Assembly (NCBI GenBank): GCA_033439765.1
Contig: JAULSN010000005.1
Coordinates: forward strand, 2,371,001-2,435,000
Source: Lasiosphaeria ovina
Lineage: Eukaryota; Ascomycota; Sordariomycetes; Sordariales; Lasiosphaeriaceae
Reading direction: 5' to 3'
DNA length: 64,000 nucleotides
Shown: one piece after another, positions 37,950 through 50,446 of the stretch
Layout: every line of letters begins with the position of its first letter
How positions within the stretch are numbered: position 1 is the first letter of the stretch
Position numbers and translations under genes: made by a program
The notes under the pieces: model-generated
Database searches by the model: none
Seen by the model: only the letters and a program-made list of their open reading frames with translations
What the model was told of the DNA's origin: nothing

Positions 37950-39134
37950 TTCGGCCCGGTTTTCTTTGGGATAGGGGCAAGTCTGAAAGAATAATACTTC
38001 AAGGGGGAAAATGGGAAAATCGGGATCTGCATATTACTAGGACCTAGGAGGCTACGATGAATGGGAGGGTCGGTCGGCTACTGTGCTCCTTTCAAAAGTT
38101 CTGTATACCTCCCTCCATGTATGTAACTGTATCTGTACTAGAAGAGTTTTTTTCCTCTACATAAGAAAAAAAGGAGAAAATAAAGAGAGAGGAGAAAGAG
38201 GGGGAAAAGTGAACGGCGCTTCCTCTGTGGATGGTTCGGCCGTTCAAACCAACAGGACAGGACTGAGCAAAACAGAACAAAGTAAGACAAACAAGGGCAA
38301 ATACAATATTGGGTTCGATATGTGAAGTACGTTGAAGCAGGTACGTTGTTAATATTATTATTATCATGACCACGCAGCATATATAGGACAAGATACACTT
38401 CTTTTTTTCCCCTCTCCGCTCTCTCTTCTCCTTTTTTTTCTATTTTCGACTTTTTAGCATCACAACCAACCCTCTTCCTCACTGACTGACTGTCAGAAAA
38501 GCTCACAAGTTTGAGACTTTTGGGTTGGAGGTTGGGGGTTGGTTTCCAAATAAGACCTGCATTTGATCCGAGAAGCAGCCAACAAAAGCAAAAAGCAGAT
38601 TATACAAGTTTTGATCAGCTGCTAAGTAACCAACTAACTAATTACCATATCCGCTTGCCTTTGCCTTTGCCTTTCTTTTGCTTTCTTTTACATATATACA
38701 TGTATATATATATACATGTACATGTACAAAGACAGACAGACAGACAGACAGGCAGGCAAGGAAACACATTGTCTATACCTATACCTATACCAAATGCCCA
38801 CTCCATCCCCCGATGCATGCTGTGGATGCAACGTACAGTACATGAGGTAATTAAACATGGCAATACAAACAGGCAAGGCAGTCAGTCCGTCAGTCTCCTG
38901 CCTTTTGTCTGTATCTTTTCCGACGCTGCTACTGCTTTTTATTGACTTTGATATTGATATTGGTACAGCCCACCCACCGAGCAGCAAACAACAACAAACT
39001 GCCCCCAACTCCGCTGACATCTTGCAATTACATATCCACAACCCATCCTCTCTTTTTATCTTGTCTTGGTTTATTGCTTTTTAAATCACCACATCCAAAA
39101 CAGGATCCTATCACGGCACACATCACACATGACA
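37950..39134. other. Convergent intergenic region TFB1 / AAA gene, microsatellite-rich
   Basis: 3' flanks of two convergent genes. Contains TTTGCC hexamers at about 38657-38680, TATA/CATG palindromic repeats at about 38694-38728, GACA tetramers at 38729-38752, and ACCTAT hexamers at about 38774-38793. I see no supported gene. Confidence 0.6.
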
Positions 39135-42100
39135 TCACACAGCAACACCGGCGACGACCTGGCGGACGCGGGCCTCGTCGGTGCCCTTGGGCGCGTCGGG
39201 CACGACCTCGAAGCCCATGCCGCGGCGGGTCTTGCGGCGCCGGCCGGCGTCGCCGTACTGCTGGTCGAACTTGCGGATGGCCTTGAGGCTGTCCATATCC
39301 TCGCTGATGCTGGCACTGATCTCGCGCAGGCCCTTGTCGAAGTGCGCGCGCGTGAGGATGCGCTTGGGCGGGAACACGAACGGCTCCGCCTCGGGTTTGC
39401 TGGTTTCCTCCTCGCCGCCGCCCTCCATCTCGGCTTCCACCACCGCGGCGGCGGCCGCGGCGGCGGCGGCCTCGGCCTGGGCGCGGTCGTGGGCGTCGCG
39501 TGTGCGGTTCTCCTCGCGCACCGCTTCCATGGCGGCCGAGACGCAGAGGTTCTTAAGGTCGGAGCCCGAGTAGAGGTCCGTGTCGGCGGCGAGCGTGGCG
39601 AGGTCGACGTCGGGCGCGAGCTGCTCCTCGCGGAGCATGACGCGAAGGATCTCGGCGCGCTCCGTCGCGAGCGGCAGGTCGACGAGGATCTTGCGGGGCA
39701 GGCGGCGGAGCACGGCCTCGTCGAGGTCGAAGGGCCGGTTGGTGGCGACCATGATGAAGGCGCGCATGTCCGAGAGGCCGTCCCACTCGCGCAGGAACTG
39801 CGTTATGGTCTCGCGGTGGCCGGTACGGCCAAACGTGTTGTGGCGGGCGCCGAGCAGGGCGTCGGCCTCGTCGAGGAAGATGACCATGGGCGCCATCTTG
39901 CGGGCCAGCGAGAAGAGCGCGCGCACGTTCTTCTCGGACTGGCCCAGATACATGTCGTTGATGCTGGCGGCGCTGACCTCGAGCATGTTGGCCCCGCTCT
40001 CCTTGGCCACGGCCTTGGCCAGGAGCGTCTTGCCCGTGCCCGGGGGCCCGTACAGCAGACAGCCCGGGATCCGCTCCGTCTTGAGCACTCCGTACGAGAA
40101 GGCGTCGGGCCGGACGAGCGAGAGCGACGTCAGCCCGATCAGAGACTCCTTGGTCTCCTTGGGAACAACGATGTCGTCAAAGGTGGTATGTATGTCTTTT
40201 GCGTTGATCAACCCCGAAAGCAGCTTCTTCTCGTGTTGGTCGTACTCCTTAGTAGACGCCGACGAGGGCGCGCCGCCCGACATGCCCATCGACGCAGCCC
40301 ACTCTTCGGCGCTAGAGGACCCGAAATTCTGCGATCTTCTCGGGGTCAGCGGAGAAAAGTAGGGAGCGCGGACTCCGGGGGAGATGTCTGTCCAGTGCTT
40401 GTCCCTGTCTGCCATGAAATCTATGGCATATCGCAGGTGGCTGAGGTTGAATTTGGTGAAGGTCGGTGACCGGCTCCCAATCATGAGCGACACCAAGCGG
40501 TAGACCCACGAAATGTCAAACACCCGCTCTTGTAGCAACTTGAGGTAGTCCTGGGCGGGCTCCCTCGCGGCGTGTAGGTGGTCGAGATGGGCAAAGTTGT
40601 CTGGGACGTTGTCGAAGTCGACGTCGACCGACGGCCCGAGTATGGCCTGCAGCATGTTCTTGATGTTTTCCGTGTTCTCGGTAAAGTTGTCCCTGGCCTC
40701 CATCCACTCGGACGACTCGGCCGCATGGAAAGGGATGATCTGGGTGCCTTCTCGGGTCATCTCGATGAGCTGTTCGCGCAGCTGTGGCGACTTGGCGATA
40801 TCTGTCGACGAGGACCCGATGAGGACCACCTTCCTCCCCTTCTGCCACATGCGGTCGGCAATGGAACGCAGCTTGTTAATGATGCTGTCATTGGCAGCGC
40901 TCATCTCCACATAGTCGTGCACGTGGATGATCAGGGGTCGCTCTGTTCCAGACCCCGAGTCCACTTCCGAGGCACGCTTGGCACCGGCGGCGGCAACCAG
41001 CGACTCCAGCGCCTGGTTCAGCTTAAGATCATCCCAGCGGTCGTCCATCATGGTGGATGAGCCCAGCCCGCTGCCTTTCGGCGAGAGGAAGGACCGCAGC
41101 CTGGACGGGAGGTTGACGGTAATCATGCCCAGCTCCATAGACTCGGGCGAGGACCGCGACGCGAGTCTCCCGTTCATCTCGGCGGCGGCGAAGCCAAGCA
41201 TGGAGACGGGGCCGCGGCTCGAGTGCAAGTTCTGGCCCAGGTGGCGCCCCAGTATGGATGCGATGGTGGCCGCGTCGAGGCGCACCACGTCGGCCTGCAA
41301 GTCGGTGGCGATGTCCTCGATGATCGAGTAGGCGATGCTCCGGCCCTTGCGGTTGAGCACCGAGAGAACAGTGATGGGCCTCTGCACGTTCCTCGGCTTA
41401 GTGCTCGGGTATTCGGCCACGAGCTGGGCACGCACAGCAGCGAGAAGCTCCATGCACACTGAGTACTCGGGTTCGGGCCGGCTCGCCAGGGGGCTCCCGT
41501 ATAGGCCCGGCTCGTGGAAAATGCCGGGGTCCGGTCGGAGGTTGGCAAGCCAGCGCTGGGCGTCAGCAGACAGCGACTTGTCGGCCCACCACGACAGACG
41601 CAGCATGCTGTCGTTGGTGTCGGCGTAGTGGCGACGCAGAGCCTCGATATGCTCGGGATCAGCGTCGGGGCGGTGCAAGAGGGCCAGGGCCTGAAGCAGG
41701 GCCGTGCGGTGGACTGTGCGAAACCTCGCGACAGGCAAGTCCAGAGCGTCTTCAGTCACTAGGGGTATCATTCTGTCGAACTCGAACTTCCACGTGTCGA
41801 CATCGGCAGGGACCACAGCGGCGGCGTCAAAGTGCGACTGGAGGACATCGAGCACGTTCTTGCGGGCCTCGTCATCGAGGGGGTCCAGGGCGGTGGCGGG
41901 CCTGCCGATGGGACGGTGCTCGTACAAGGAGATGTGCATGTCCATGAACCACGGGGGCATTTGGACGGGGGAGAACTCTTCGACGCGGGCGCCGGCACGA
42001 GCGGCACGGGCACGAGTGGAGCCATAGCCCGGCGTCCTCTGCGCTGTCGCCTCCTTATAGGCCTGCTCGGGCGCTGGGGAAGCTGTGTCGGCAGCAGCTT

Positions 42101-42455
42101 GGGGTGTGTCGGGCGTGCCATTGTCGGAACCAACAGGGTCAGCAGCGACGTTTCGCCGAGCTGTCGTGTCGCGCGGTGGGTTCCGCGCCTTCTCGGCGGC
42201 GGCGGCGGCGGCGGCGGCAGAGGCGGCAGAGGCGGCAGCTTCGGCGTCGTCGGGGCGACTCAGGGCGGGGGACGATGTGCGGAAGCCGCGCACGGCTTGC
42301 AGACGGGGCGAGGGACGGTGGCCGTGGCCGTGAGCTCGGGCACTGAGAGGGAGAGGGAGAGCGCGCTGGATGGCGACCTGGCGGGTTGCCGAAGCGCAGG
42401 CAGCACAAGCCGCGCATGGCGCCGACAGCAGGGCTCGCGCCCCCGTGGCAGACAT
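39135..42455 (-). CDS. Large AAA+ ATPase with mitochondrial-type N-terminus
   Basis: Single exon, 1106 aa, with first in-frame ATG at 42455. The N-terminus (about 1-70) is Ala/Arg-rich without acidic residues, like a matrix-targeting presequence, then Ala-rich low-complexity. The middle contains a degenerate first ATPase-like region (RPITVLSVLNRKGRSIAYSI; KVVLIGSSSTDIAK) without a clear Walker A. The C-terminal AAA module is canonical: Walker A YGPPGTGKT at about 803-810, Walker B MVIFLDEADALLG at about 857-866, and sensor/arginine-finger region MVATNRPFDLDEAVLRRLPR. The AAA module belongs to the meiotic/Msp1-katanin clade. Fungal homologues are annotated as mitochondrial AAA ATPases; substrate and exact role are unknown. 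It ends at a TAG within ARVRQVVAGVAV. Confidence 0.87.
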   Translation of the reverse strand: MSATGARALLSAPCAACAACASATRQVAIQRALPLPLSARAHGHGHRPSPRLQAVRGFRTSSPALSRPDDAEAAASAASAAAAAAAAEKARNPPRDTTARRNVAADPVGSDNGTPDTPQAAADTASPAPEQAYKEATAQRTPGYGSTRARAARAGARVEEFSPVQMPPWFMDMHISLYEHRPIGRPATALDPLDDEARKNVLDVLQSHFDAAAVVPADVDTWKFEFDRMIPLVTEDALDLPVARFRTVHRTALLQALALLHRPDADPEHIEALRRHYADTNDSMLRLSWWADKSLSADAQRWLANLRPDPGIFHEPGLYGSPLASRPEPEYSVCMELLAAVRAQLVAEYPSTKPRNVQRPITVLSVLNRKGRSIAYSIIEDIATDLQADVVRLDAATIASILGRHLGQNLHSSRGPVSMLGFAAAEMNGRLASRSSPESMELGMITVNLPSRLRSFLSPKGSGLGSSTMMDDRWDDLKLNQALESLVAAAGAKRASEVDSGSGTERPLIIHVHDYVEMSAANDSIINKLRSIADRMWQKGRKVVLIGSSSTDIAKSPQLREQLIEMTREGTQIIPFHAAESSEWMEARDNFTENTENIKNMLQAILGPSVDVDFDNVPDNFAHLDHLHAAREPAQDYLKLLQERVFDISWVYRLVSLMIGSRSPTFTKFNLSHLRYAIDFMADRDKHWTDISPGVRAPYFSPLTPRRSQNFGSSSAEEWAASMGMSGGAPSSASTKEYDQHEKKLLSGLINAKDIHTTFDDIVVPKETKESLIGLTSLSLVRPDAFSYGVLKTERIPGCLLYGPPGTGKTLLAKAVAKESGANMLEVSAASINDMYLGQSEKNVRALFSLARKMAPMVIFLDEADALLGARHNTFGRTGHRETITQFLREWDGLSDMRAFIMVATNRPFDLDEAVLRRLPRKILVDLPLATERAEILRVMLREEQLAPDVDLATLAADTDLYSGSDLKNLCVSAAMEAVREENRTRDAHDRAQAEAAAAAAAAAVVEAEMEGGGEEETSKPEAEPFVFPPKRILTRAHFDKGLREISASISEDMDSLKAIRKFDQQYGDAGRRRKTRRGMGFEVVPDAPKGTDEARVRQVVAGVAV

Positions 42456-43119
42456 CAATCACTACCTATGGAAGGTAAGGTGATTAATTATCTGGCCGTG
42501 GGTCCGTCCAATTGGGTCGGGGGTTGTCTCGTCCGTCGTGTCGTGGCCGGGGTTTGGCGATGTTTCTAACTTCCTCGGCGCGATCGTCGGTCAATGGCCC
42601 GTTGTCGTTAACGTCCGCTAGTAATAACCAGCTGGGCAAGCAGCGGAAGATGCGCTATCGAAAATTCGCCGTCGCCAGCCGAGACCGAGACGCTGCGATT
42701 CGTTGCTTGGCGGCCTGTTAGGTAAGCCAAGTCCCCGCTGGACGTTGACGCTATCGCTTTGGACAGGGGCCCCTGCACTACTGCCCCAGGCTGTATCCCG
42801 GGTGTGTGTGGCCGACAGTGCTACTACGCACTTGCTGTGGCGATGGATGTCATCATTAAGCCTGCGGCAAGTCTCATTGAAACTTTGTTTTGGTACCAAT
42901 AGATACCTAGGTATACTTGGAGTTAGATTCATAATATTGATTCAACCACAGTAAATATATCAGAGAAATGGTTCTTCTATACAAACAAACGTAACCTCGC
43001 AGAGCTGGTCCAGAGACCTTGATTTGAATCATTGTGATTGAACTCTAGTATATTGAAAAACACCATAAGCCCCGTCTGTCTAACCGGGCTACCTGTACTC
43101 TCCTGAATCTGCCTCTCGT
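42456..43119. other. Intergenic region between AAA gene and MMS22
   Basis: Both neighbours are on the minus strand, so it holds the AAA-gene promoter and the MMS22 3' flank. TACCTAGGTA-like sequence occurs near 42903-42913. No gene is supported. Confidence 0.6.
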
Positions 43120-46100
43120 CTAGAACAAGAGGTCGTCATCTACCCTCCGTACAGCTACTCCAGAAGTAGCACCCCAATGTCCACGCGTCTCCTTCATCCT
43201 CCGCTCCGTCCCCAGTTTCCACTGCCCAGCCTGGCTGTACAGCCGCTGCAGGAGCTCCTTCACGTTCCACGGCCCGTACTTGGACCAGTGGCCACCAGAC
43301 AGCTGCTGCGTGGCCGTGACCGCCCCGGCTCTGCCCGCCATCTGCAGCACCACACGGCTTTCAGTCACTATCCAGTTCTTCCGAACATCCACCGCGATCG
43401 TATTGGCAAAGTCCTGCACCCGCGCGTTTCTCCCTCCCGGCGGACTGTCGGCTGACAGGCCGCTCAAGAGCGCCGCGGCACGCAGGCTTTGCAGCGTAAT
43501 GCCATCATATGGCGATTCGGAGTCAAGAATCTCGCCAATGTAACTGCGAGCCTCCGCAAATAGCTCCGCGAGCGAGTCTATCGCCTTCTCCAGCCCAGAG
43601 TCCTGTGTCCGGGCTTCCGAGAAGAGATATGTCCTCAGGCTCGGTTGCAGCATGTTGGCCATGGCTGCGAGGATGTTCATGACATGCAGCTGCTGCACAG
43701 AAATGCTCCTATCACTACTGCTCCTCGCCGCGCCCCCAAACCATTCGAGTATGGTTGTGAGGATATTCGTGGCGTGTTCCATGTCGTCGTCGCTGACTTC
43801 TCTCGGGGCACAGGCTCTGGTGAGCAGATTCCCGAGAGCGCCCGCATACACCTCCAGGAGCAGCCAGGCTTCGTTAATCTGGGAGGATGCCTGGATCATT
43901 GCCGGTATCATGAACTGTAGCATGAATGTCACGATATGAGGATCCCTCATTGCCCTCTCCAAGATGACGCGCTCCTGGCCAAGCTTGTCGTTGCCGAGCG
44001 CAATCTTGAAGTTGTTGTACAGATAATGGAAGAGCTGCGGAACCGCAGTCACGTCCTTCTCGCCCAGCCTGACGCCGTACGCGATGATGCCCGCCGTATG
44101 GAGCTGGGGATCCTGCATCGGTGGGGAGTAGTCGAGGCTCGGCTGGGTGAAGAAGCCATCGACCACGCAAATACCAACCCCGTGAGACTTGATCAGCGAG
44201 ATCAACCGTCTCACAAAGTCAATGTACAGCCCATGTTCAGCCGAGTCCGACCTCAGAAGCCCCAAGTCTTCCTTCATCCTCTGCATAGCCAGCTGGAGCG
44301 TCTTGGCAAACTCGTCTCGGAGTTGCTTGGATTGCGCTGACCCGGCCTCGCGGAGCGATTTGCGCATGAGGTTGATTGCGCAGGCGAACAGGTCGCGGTT
44401 CGAGCTGTAGTCTGGCGTCATCTCGGCGCCAACCGTGGCATTCTCCAAAAATGGCAGGTTATGGCGCTTCAGCACTTCTGCCAGGTAGTTCTCGTAGCCC
44501 AACAACCGCGCTGGTTTGACAATCGATAGCACCCAAAGTCCCAGGATGTTTGTCCCAATGTCCTTGAAATCAAATAGGTCATTCTTGACAAGAACTGCAA
44601 GGAACAGAGGAAGATAACGCCTCTCTGGCGTGTTCAGGTTTTTGGGCAAATCCGAGAACAGTCCATACTTGCCCGACGAGAAGAATGGGGAGAGTTGCTA
44701 TTAAAGTCAGTTTCCGTGTTTATGCACACAACAAGCGGCTCATGACAAAACGTACTGTGAGTCTGTCCTTGACAAACCGAGCAGCGATCCTACCAGCCAG
44801 GGTGACAACCTTGTCGGTACAGGCTGCCTGCTCGCTCTGTTTACCGGAACTCGGTTTTGGTGCGAGTCCAAGGATCGTCCGACCCATCCAAAAGAAGTCT
44901 TTGGTTAGATGGTCGTGGAACAGCTAAGTCAGGTATGGTCAGTAAAAGTCTGCGGTAGTTTTCAGCGCGGAGAAACATACGAGTACAGCGTCCTCAACTT
45001 GACCAGAGTCGACATTGTCAGCCAGTTCACTAGAGTAGTTCTCCTCGGACGCTTGGTCAATCCGATCCAGGTAGTGTTCGACGGTATTCAGTGCCACGCG
45101 CAAAACTCCCCAGTCAAAACCGGAAAAGTGTAAGTCGAGGCTTGTGAAGACTTTTTGTAGTTGGGCTAGAGCAAGTTAGAAAAGGAACGGCCATCAACGA
45201 GCAGCTTTTTGACTCACTCTTATTCAATCCATACACCGTGGCCTCGAGAGATGTGGCGCACTGGAGCACGTCAAGAGATGTCTTGACCGAGACATGAAGC
45301 ACATCCATAGCCGCTGCCTTGTTCTTTGCAATCATATCATCCCTAACCTGAATGCTGACTCTCGGCATGTCGCCAGACAGAGCTCGGAATTGCTGCTCAA
45401 TATCAGAGGCCGCCGATAGATACTGGTCCAGGACCTGGTTGAAAATGTTGTTGCGCCATGCAATAAACGGCTTAAAGGCGGCGCCGCTCTCGTCGTTGGA
45501 GATGACGAAGCGCGCAAGCTGGCTCCAAGCCCTGATATTGATCAGACATGCTTCCTTGTGCGCGGTGCCTGGGACGACCAGCTCCTCTATCAGATGAACC
45601 GCCGGCCGCAAGTCAGGAGGGGCCGCCCAAAACAGTGTGCACAAGAGATCATGGTGGTTTCTCAGGGCTGCCAGGTCGTGTTGATGTATTATGTCCTCTT
45701 TGAGGTATTGCCGGTTATGATTTGGCAGCGTCCGCGCCACTAGGTTCTTGATGTCATTGAGACGGCCGAGCTCTTTGAGTCGCTGAATCGCCAGGCCCAA
45801 GAGCTTGACGAATATATGGAAGCAGCGGTCGTCCGGCTCAATGGACAGGGATGGGCTACCATTGAGCGCTTCGAGGAAACGGGGCGACCTGTACACCTCC
45901 TCGTTGCGGAAATTTGCTAGGTTCTGAGAACCAAAGAAATCAAAGATGGTCCCAATGATACCGGTGCATTTGCGCCAACCCCATTGCTGGACGAGAAAAT
46001 GGCAGCGAGCCACCAGGGCCCGACAGTATTCGTTGAAGCTGGGTGGTTGCCGAGGATTTGATTTGTAAAGCTGGAAAACACGCCGTATGAGTTGTTGAGG

Positions 46101-49100
46101 CAGCGCCCATCCTTCCATTGGGGCCGCTTTCCTCAATCCTGGAATCAGGATTCCCGAGTTGTCAATCTCACAGAGAGGCAGTAGAGTAAACATGTTCTGC
46201 CAAAGTTGCTCAAAAACTCGGGAGTCTGCGCCTGACGCAACACCAGGTTTGAGCATGACCGAGTGTGTAAGGTCCCAAAAGGAGCATCTCGGAATAACGG
46301 CACTTTCCAGAACTCTCATCAAGGTCACCCAGCAGTTTGTGAGGACTTTATCTCGGCGGACACCTCGTTCTCTGACAGAGAAGTGCTGCAAGTCCTCGTA
46401 GAGTTTTCGCAGCTCCTCGACACCGAGTTCCAGGAGACGTGTCAGAATCATTGACGCACATCTCTTGAGAAGGTCTTCAACCTTAATGTTCTGCACACTT
46501 CCCGAAGCCAGGCTCAATAAGCGCACCGCGAGAATTGCCACGGAGAAACGGACAGCAACTTCCAGATACGCCTTTTTGGTCAACTCGGATGTTGTTGTCC
46601 AATCCGGCGATTCGAATCGGCTCGCGAAACTCGAGAAGACCTCCAGGCATCTAGATATAACAGCCTTTTCCTCGGCATCATCCTGGACGCTAAGTGAATC
46701 CAAAATATATCCAAGGACAAAGTCGGCCGCTTCGGTCATTCGTTCGCCAGCCACAGCCGGAGACGCAGCGGCTTCCGGACTTAGCTTCTCGGCTATCCAA
46801 TCGACGAGGATGCCAAGCTCAGACGATACCGTGTCGTTCCAGGCGCCCCATCTCAGAGTCTGCCCGTCCAACTCAAAAGACGTTGTCAGCCTCTGCTGGC
46901 GAATTCTGTCCGACAGGCCCGTTTCAACTGCTTTCCGGATAGCCCCGCTGCCAATGAGGGTGCTTTCGTGAAAGAAAGTGCCAGGGTCAAGAGGAAAGAC
47001 CTCAAAGTGTTGAGTATAATGCGTCCCATATGGGCCGAGTCCCTGAAGTTTGTCCCGGGAGCGATCTTCCGGCTCCTGGACAACAAGAGAGAGGATATCA
47101 GCCGGTAGGGGGTCGTTTGCACGGCTGTACTGCGGGGACTCCAGGTCGATATGCTGAGGGCGCCTCTTTTTCCGAAACCGAGACTTGACATTTGTCGCGG
47201 CTTCGTTTCTTGTCTTGGGCGAGGCCTTTGTGCCTGCCGAATTGCTTGGGAGCTGACGAACAGGCTCTCGAGCCGTCGGGATGTCCTCATGAATTGAGTA
47301 TCCCGAACCATTATCGGCTGAGGCATCAAGAAATCGACGGCTTTTTCTGTAAATAGCATCCAAAGAGCGTTTCTTGGAGCTAAGACGCCTACTCGAGCCC
47401 TCTCCCTCGCCTGTCTCGAGCTGTGCCGGTCGCCAACTTGCACTGCGTGCGAGCGGTCTCCTCGGCCTTGCGGGCTTGGACGCTACAGGGGTTTGGGGCG
47501 TGGTAGGTGGCTTCTCGCTGGTGGCCGTGACGAAACCACGAAGGTTGCTCTGCCTCACAAGCTTCTGCGGGAAGGATAACGCATATCTCGGTCGAGGCTG
47601 TGAGGGCTTGGGGGCTATGTTTGCAGATACTTCTTGCAGAGCCGCTCCAGTACTCGGCGGATTCGGCTCGCGTAATGACGGAGCGGCAACCCTCGGCCGT
47701 GTCTTGCCCGACTTCCAGTCCTGCAAAGCTGAGAGCGCATCGATGTTGTCTCTCCGGCTTGCCAGGCTAATGACCTTTCTGGAGGGACTGGTCTTCCCAT
47801 AATTTTTCTTCTTCCTAACGGCGCGGGCAGCAATCTTTACAAATTTCGGGGCCCCAGGTTCCAAGACATCCAGAATACTAAGAAGCGGGGGCGTTACCGC
47901 TCCCCTCTTGCGCTTGTCGGAAGAACTGTCTCGTTTCCCGCGCTGAGATAGAGACTGGTTCTCTATCAAATCGGCAGCGGGAGTGCCATGGTCTGATCTG
48001 CCAAGAATCTGAGTAATTTTGGGTTGTCGAAGCCTCTGGATAGGACGAGGGCTAAATGAAGACCCCGCTTTACTCCTCCTCTTCTTGGGTCTGCTCGAGT
48101 GATTGAGCGATCCGGACTTCCTCTTCCTTCCAGGAAGCATCCAGTCAATATAGTCGTCCTCCATATCCGAGGCGCCATCGCCGTCGCCGAGGTTGACTAC
48201 TTCCGGCGTCGGTCGGACAACCTTGGCAACCCTGATGGGCGTCTGCGTTAGTCCACCCTCAGACTCATCGGACTCGTCAAATTCGAAGGCGGCGGCAGGA
48301 TGGCTAGAAGAACTTTGTCTCGGCAGCGCCACACCACGTCTGAAGCCCTTGATGGGAGATGGCTCGGGGCTCTTCCCCACGTTCCGATTGACAGCTTTGG
48401 GCTTGGGCTGATCCAGTCTAAGCCATGAAGCTGGCAAGACGCCGCGAATCCTGTGCCTATTTTGGCGTATGACCTCTGAGCCGCTCTCGGAACTGCTCTC
48501 GGAAGGCGAGTCCGAGCCACTCAACTCGCTGTTGTCGTGGTCTTCAATTAATAGAGGCGACTCATCAACCCCGTTGATACGCGAAGCATCTAACGAGAGT
48601 GGCTTCGGGGAAGAGGTACGGTGTGGTTTTGGGCGTCTCCGAGTTGGAGATACGGGAGTATTACCTAGATCCTGCGACTGCAACTGGGGTGTTGGTGGTT
48701 GCGGAGGCGACGAGGGCAAGTCCCAAATCCCGGGAGGCGGCTCGAACCGAGCATGCGGCGAGGAAGCTTGGGAAGAAGCCGGCAAGCGCTTCTGTCTTTT
48801 CTTCTGTGACGACAGCACCTTTGACATCTGACGCTTCAAGTAGTTTGGGAGTTTTGTTGAGGATTCCAGGGGAAGTCTATCCGGAGAAGGAAACTCGTCG
48901 TCGCCCGAGAGGCTCGTCATATCGGTATGGTTTCCATTGGTCGTTTGGCTGCTTGGCCGTAGCAGGCAGTCCCCGGGCGAGGTTTTTGGAAGTGACACAG
49001 ACAGGGGAGAGAGGGCCAATTCGTCCTGATCGTCAGGCTCGTTGTCAAACAAAAGAGGGGCGCTCTCTTCTGTGTCTTCGAGGGGGGGATCACGGCTTGC

Positions 49101-50039
49101 ATCTTGGCTGCCGTCGGCACCAAACTCTTGCTCCTGAGAATCCTCCTCTGTAGTTGACTGCTTGTCCATTTGCGCTGGCAGAACAACTTTGACGGGCTTC
49201 ACTCCATGGGACTTCATGAAGTTGGCGTATTGCGCATTTTCGAGGAGGTAAGGATGCTGTTGAATGGGTTTCCTGGGCCGTAAAGAGCGCTCTAGTCGAA
49301 CAGCCACCTGCCGCGACAGCTCTTGTTCGTCGTCTCCCGGGGTCGCACGGTGTCGGGGCGGTCCGGGGAGTGCTTGAGAGGGTCTACGAGAGGTGCGAGA
49401 TGGCGGACTTGAAGAGGGATCGAAGATCGACAGCGGTCTTGGGGGTGGCGCGCGAGAGACGCTAGGTGGGTCTCTAACATAGCTTGTTGATATCTCGTCC
49501 TCGTGGAATATATGCTCGCTCGGGGTCTGGGAAGACTGGTCTGGTACAGCTCGCGGTTTTTCCCTCGGTTCATTGGAGGCAGAGGAAGGGCTAATGTTGT
49601 CGTCGTCGCAACCATCGTCTTCGTCAGATGGAGGAGGAGAGGACAAAGGAGGAGACAAGGTGGGCTCCCTCGATTTTGGTCGGGTAATCTTCTTGCCCTT
49701 ACTGGAGCCATATAGCGGAGAGGTTTGCTGAGGAGAGAAGCTGGGGATACTCCAGATGTCGAAATCCTTCTGCACTGCCGCCGACGACAGGTGGTCGACG
49801 GCCTGTACGCGAGGCTGCTCGACTGGCAGTTCCAGTTCCACACTGTCGAGGGCGTCGTCGAGGATATTTTCTGGGGCATTGTCGGGAGCATTGCCACGGA
49901 GATTTTCCTCGAGGATCTCGTCGACGGCCTCGTCAAGTAATGTGTCGACATTGTCGTCAAATGGTTCGTCGTCAAAGTCTTGGTCGGAGGCGTCGTCATC
50001 CGAGTCCGGAACCTCTCCCAATTCCCTCCAGTCTTTCAT
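43120..50039 (-). CDS. MMS22: Mus7/MMS22-family DNA repair protein
   Basis: Very large replication-fork repair protein; in yeasts Mms22/Mus7 works with the Rtt101-Mms1 cullin ligase at damaged forks. Exons (minus strand) are 50039..45218, 45165..44981, 44923..44756 and 44697..43120. The introns are 52, 57 and 58 nt and the product is 2250 aa. The N-terminus is strongly acidic (MKDWRELGEVPDSDDDASDQ), followed by about 800 residues of Ser/Pro/charged disordered sequence. The conserved Mus7/MMS22 block begins near the EDRSRDKLQGLGPYGTHYTQ / FPLDPGTFFHESTLIGSG segment, and the rest is helical. Family assignment rests on this block, the architecture and the size. The ATG 50039 is the first in frame. 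It is divergent from a small membrane-protein gene at 50447. Confidence 0.88.
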
Positions 50040-50446
50040 GACATCGACTGTTCATATCCGAAGGTCATTGTCTTGTGTTGTCCAAGCAAGTGGTCATTGT
50101 GTGGTGGGGGGTGGAGTACCGCACTGTGGCTTTTGCTGTCGAAGCCTTCCAGACGCGTAAGAACAATTGCTGGGTGACGCGACTTGAGCTGCACACTTTA
50201 GCATGGTGGGGTCAATTGCACGGCAGCGCTCCGTGCCAATCGGGTGGAGGCGAGCCTGCGGAAGCGTAATCACTGTGGCCTGCACTGTACGCGAACTCCG
50301 TACGGATACCAACGGGGCAGTTTGCTATTTGCACTGGGGTCGACAAACAGCCTACAGTACAATCATTCCCAGCGCAGCACTCCACTTCGTTTGAGGGACT
50401 TGGTGAGAACGAGCTTCTCACTAGGTCTGCAACGAGCGAAGATATC
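50040..50446. promoter_or_regulatory. Short divergent promoter region of MMS22 and the microprotein gene
   Basis: A 407-bp gap between two outward-reading starts. Contains AACTCCGTACGG near 50295-50306. I see no other coding sequence. Confidence 0.45.

Noticed and set aside
39066..40469. 467-codon open frame antisense to the AAA ATPase
   Set aside because: Lies over the canonical AAA module of the minus-strand gene and has no motifs of its own.
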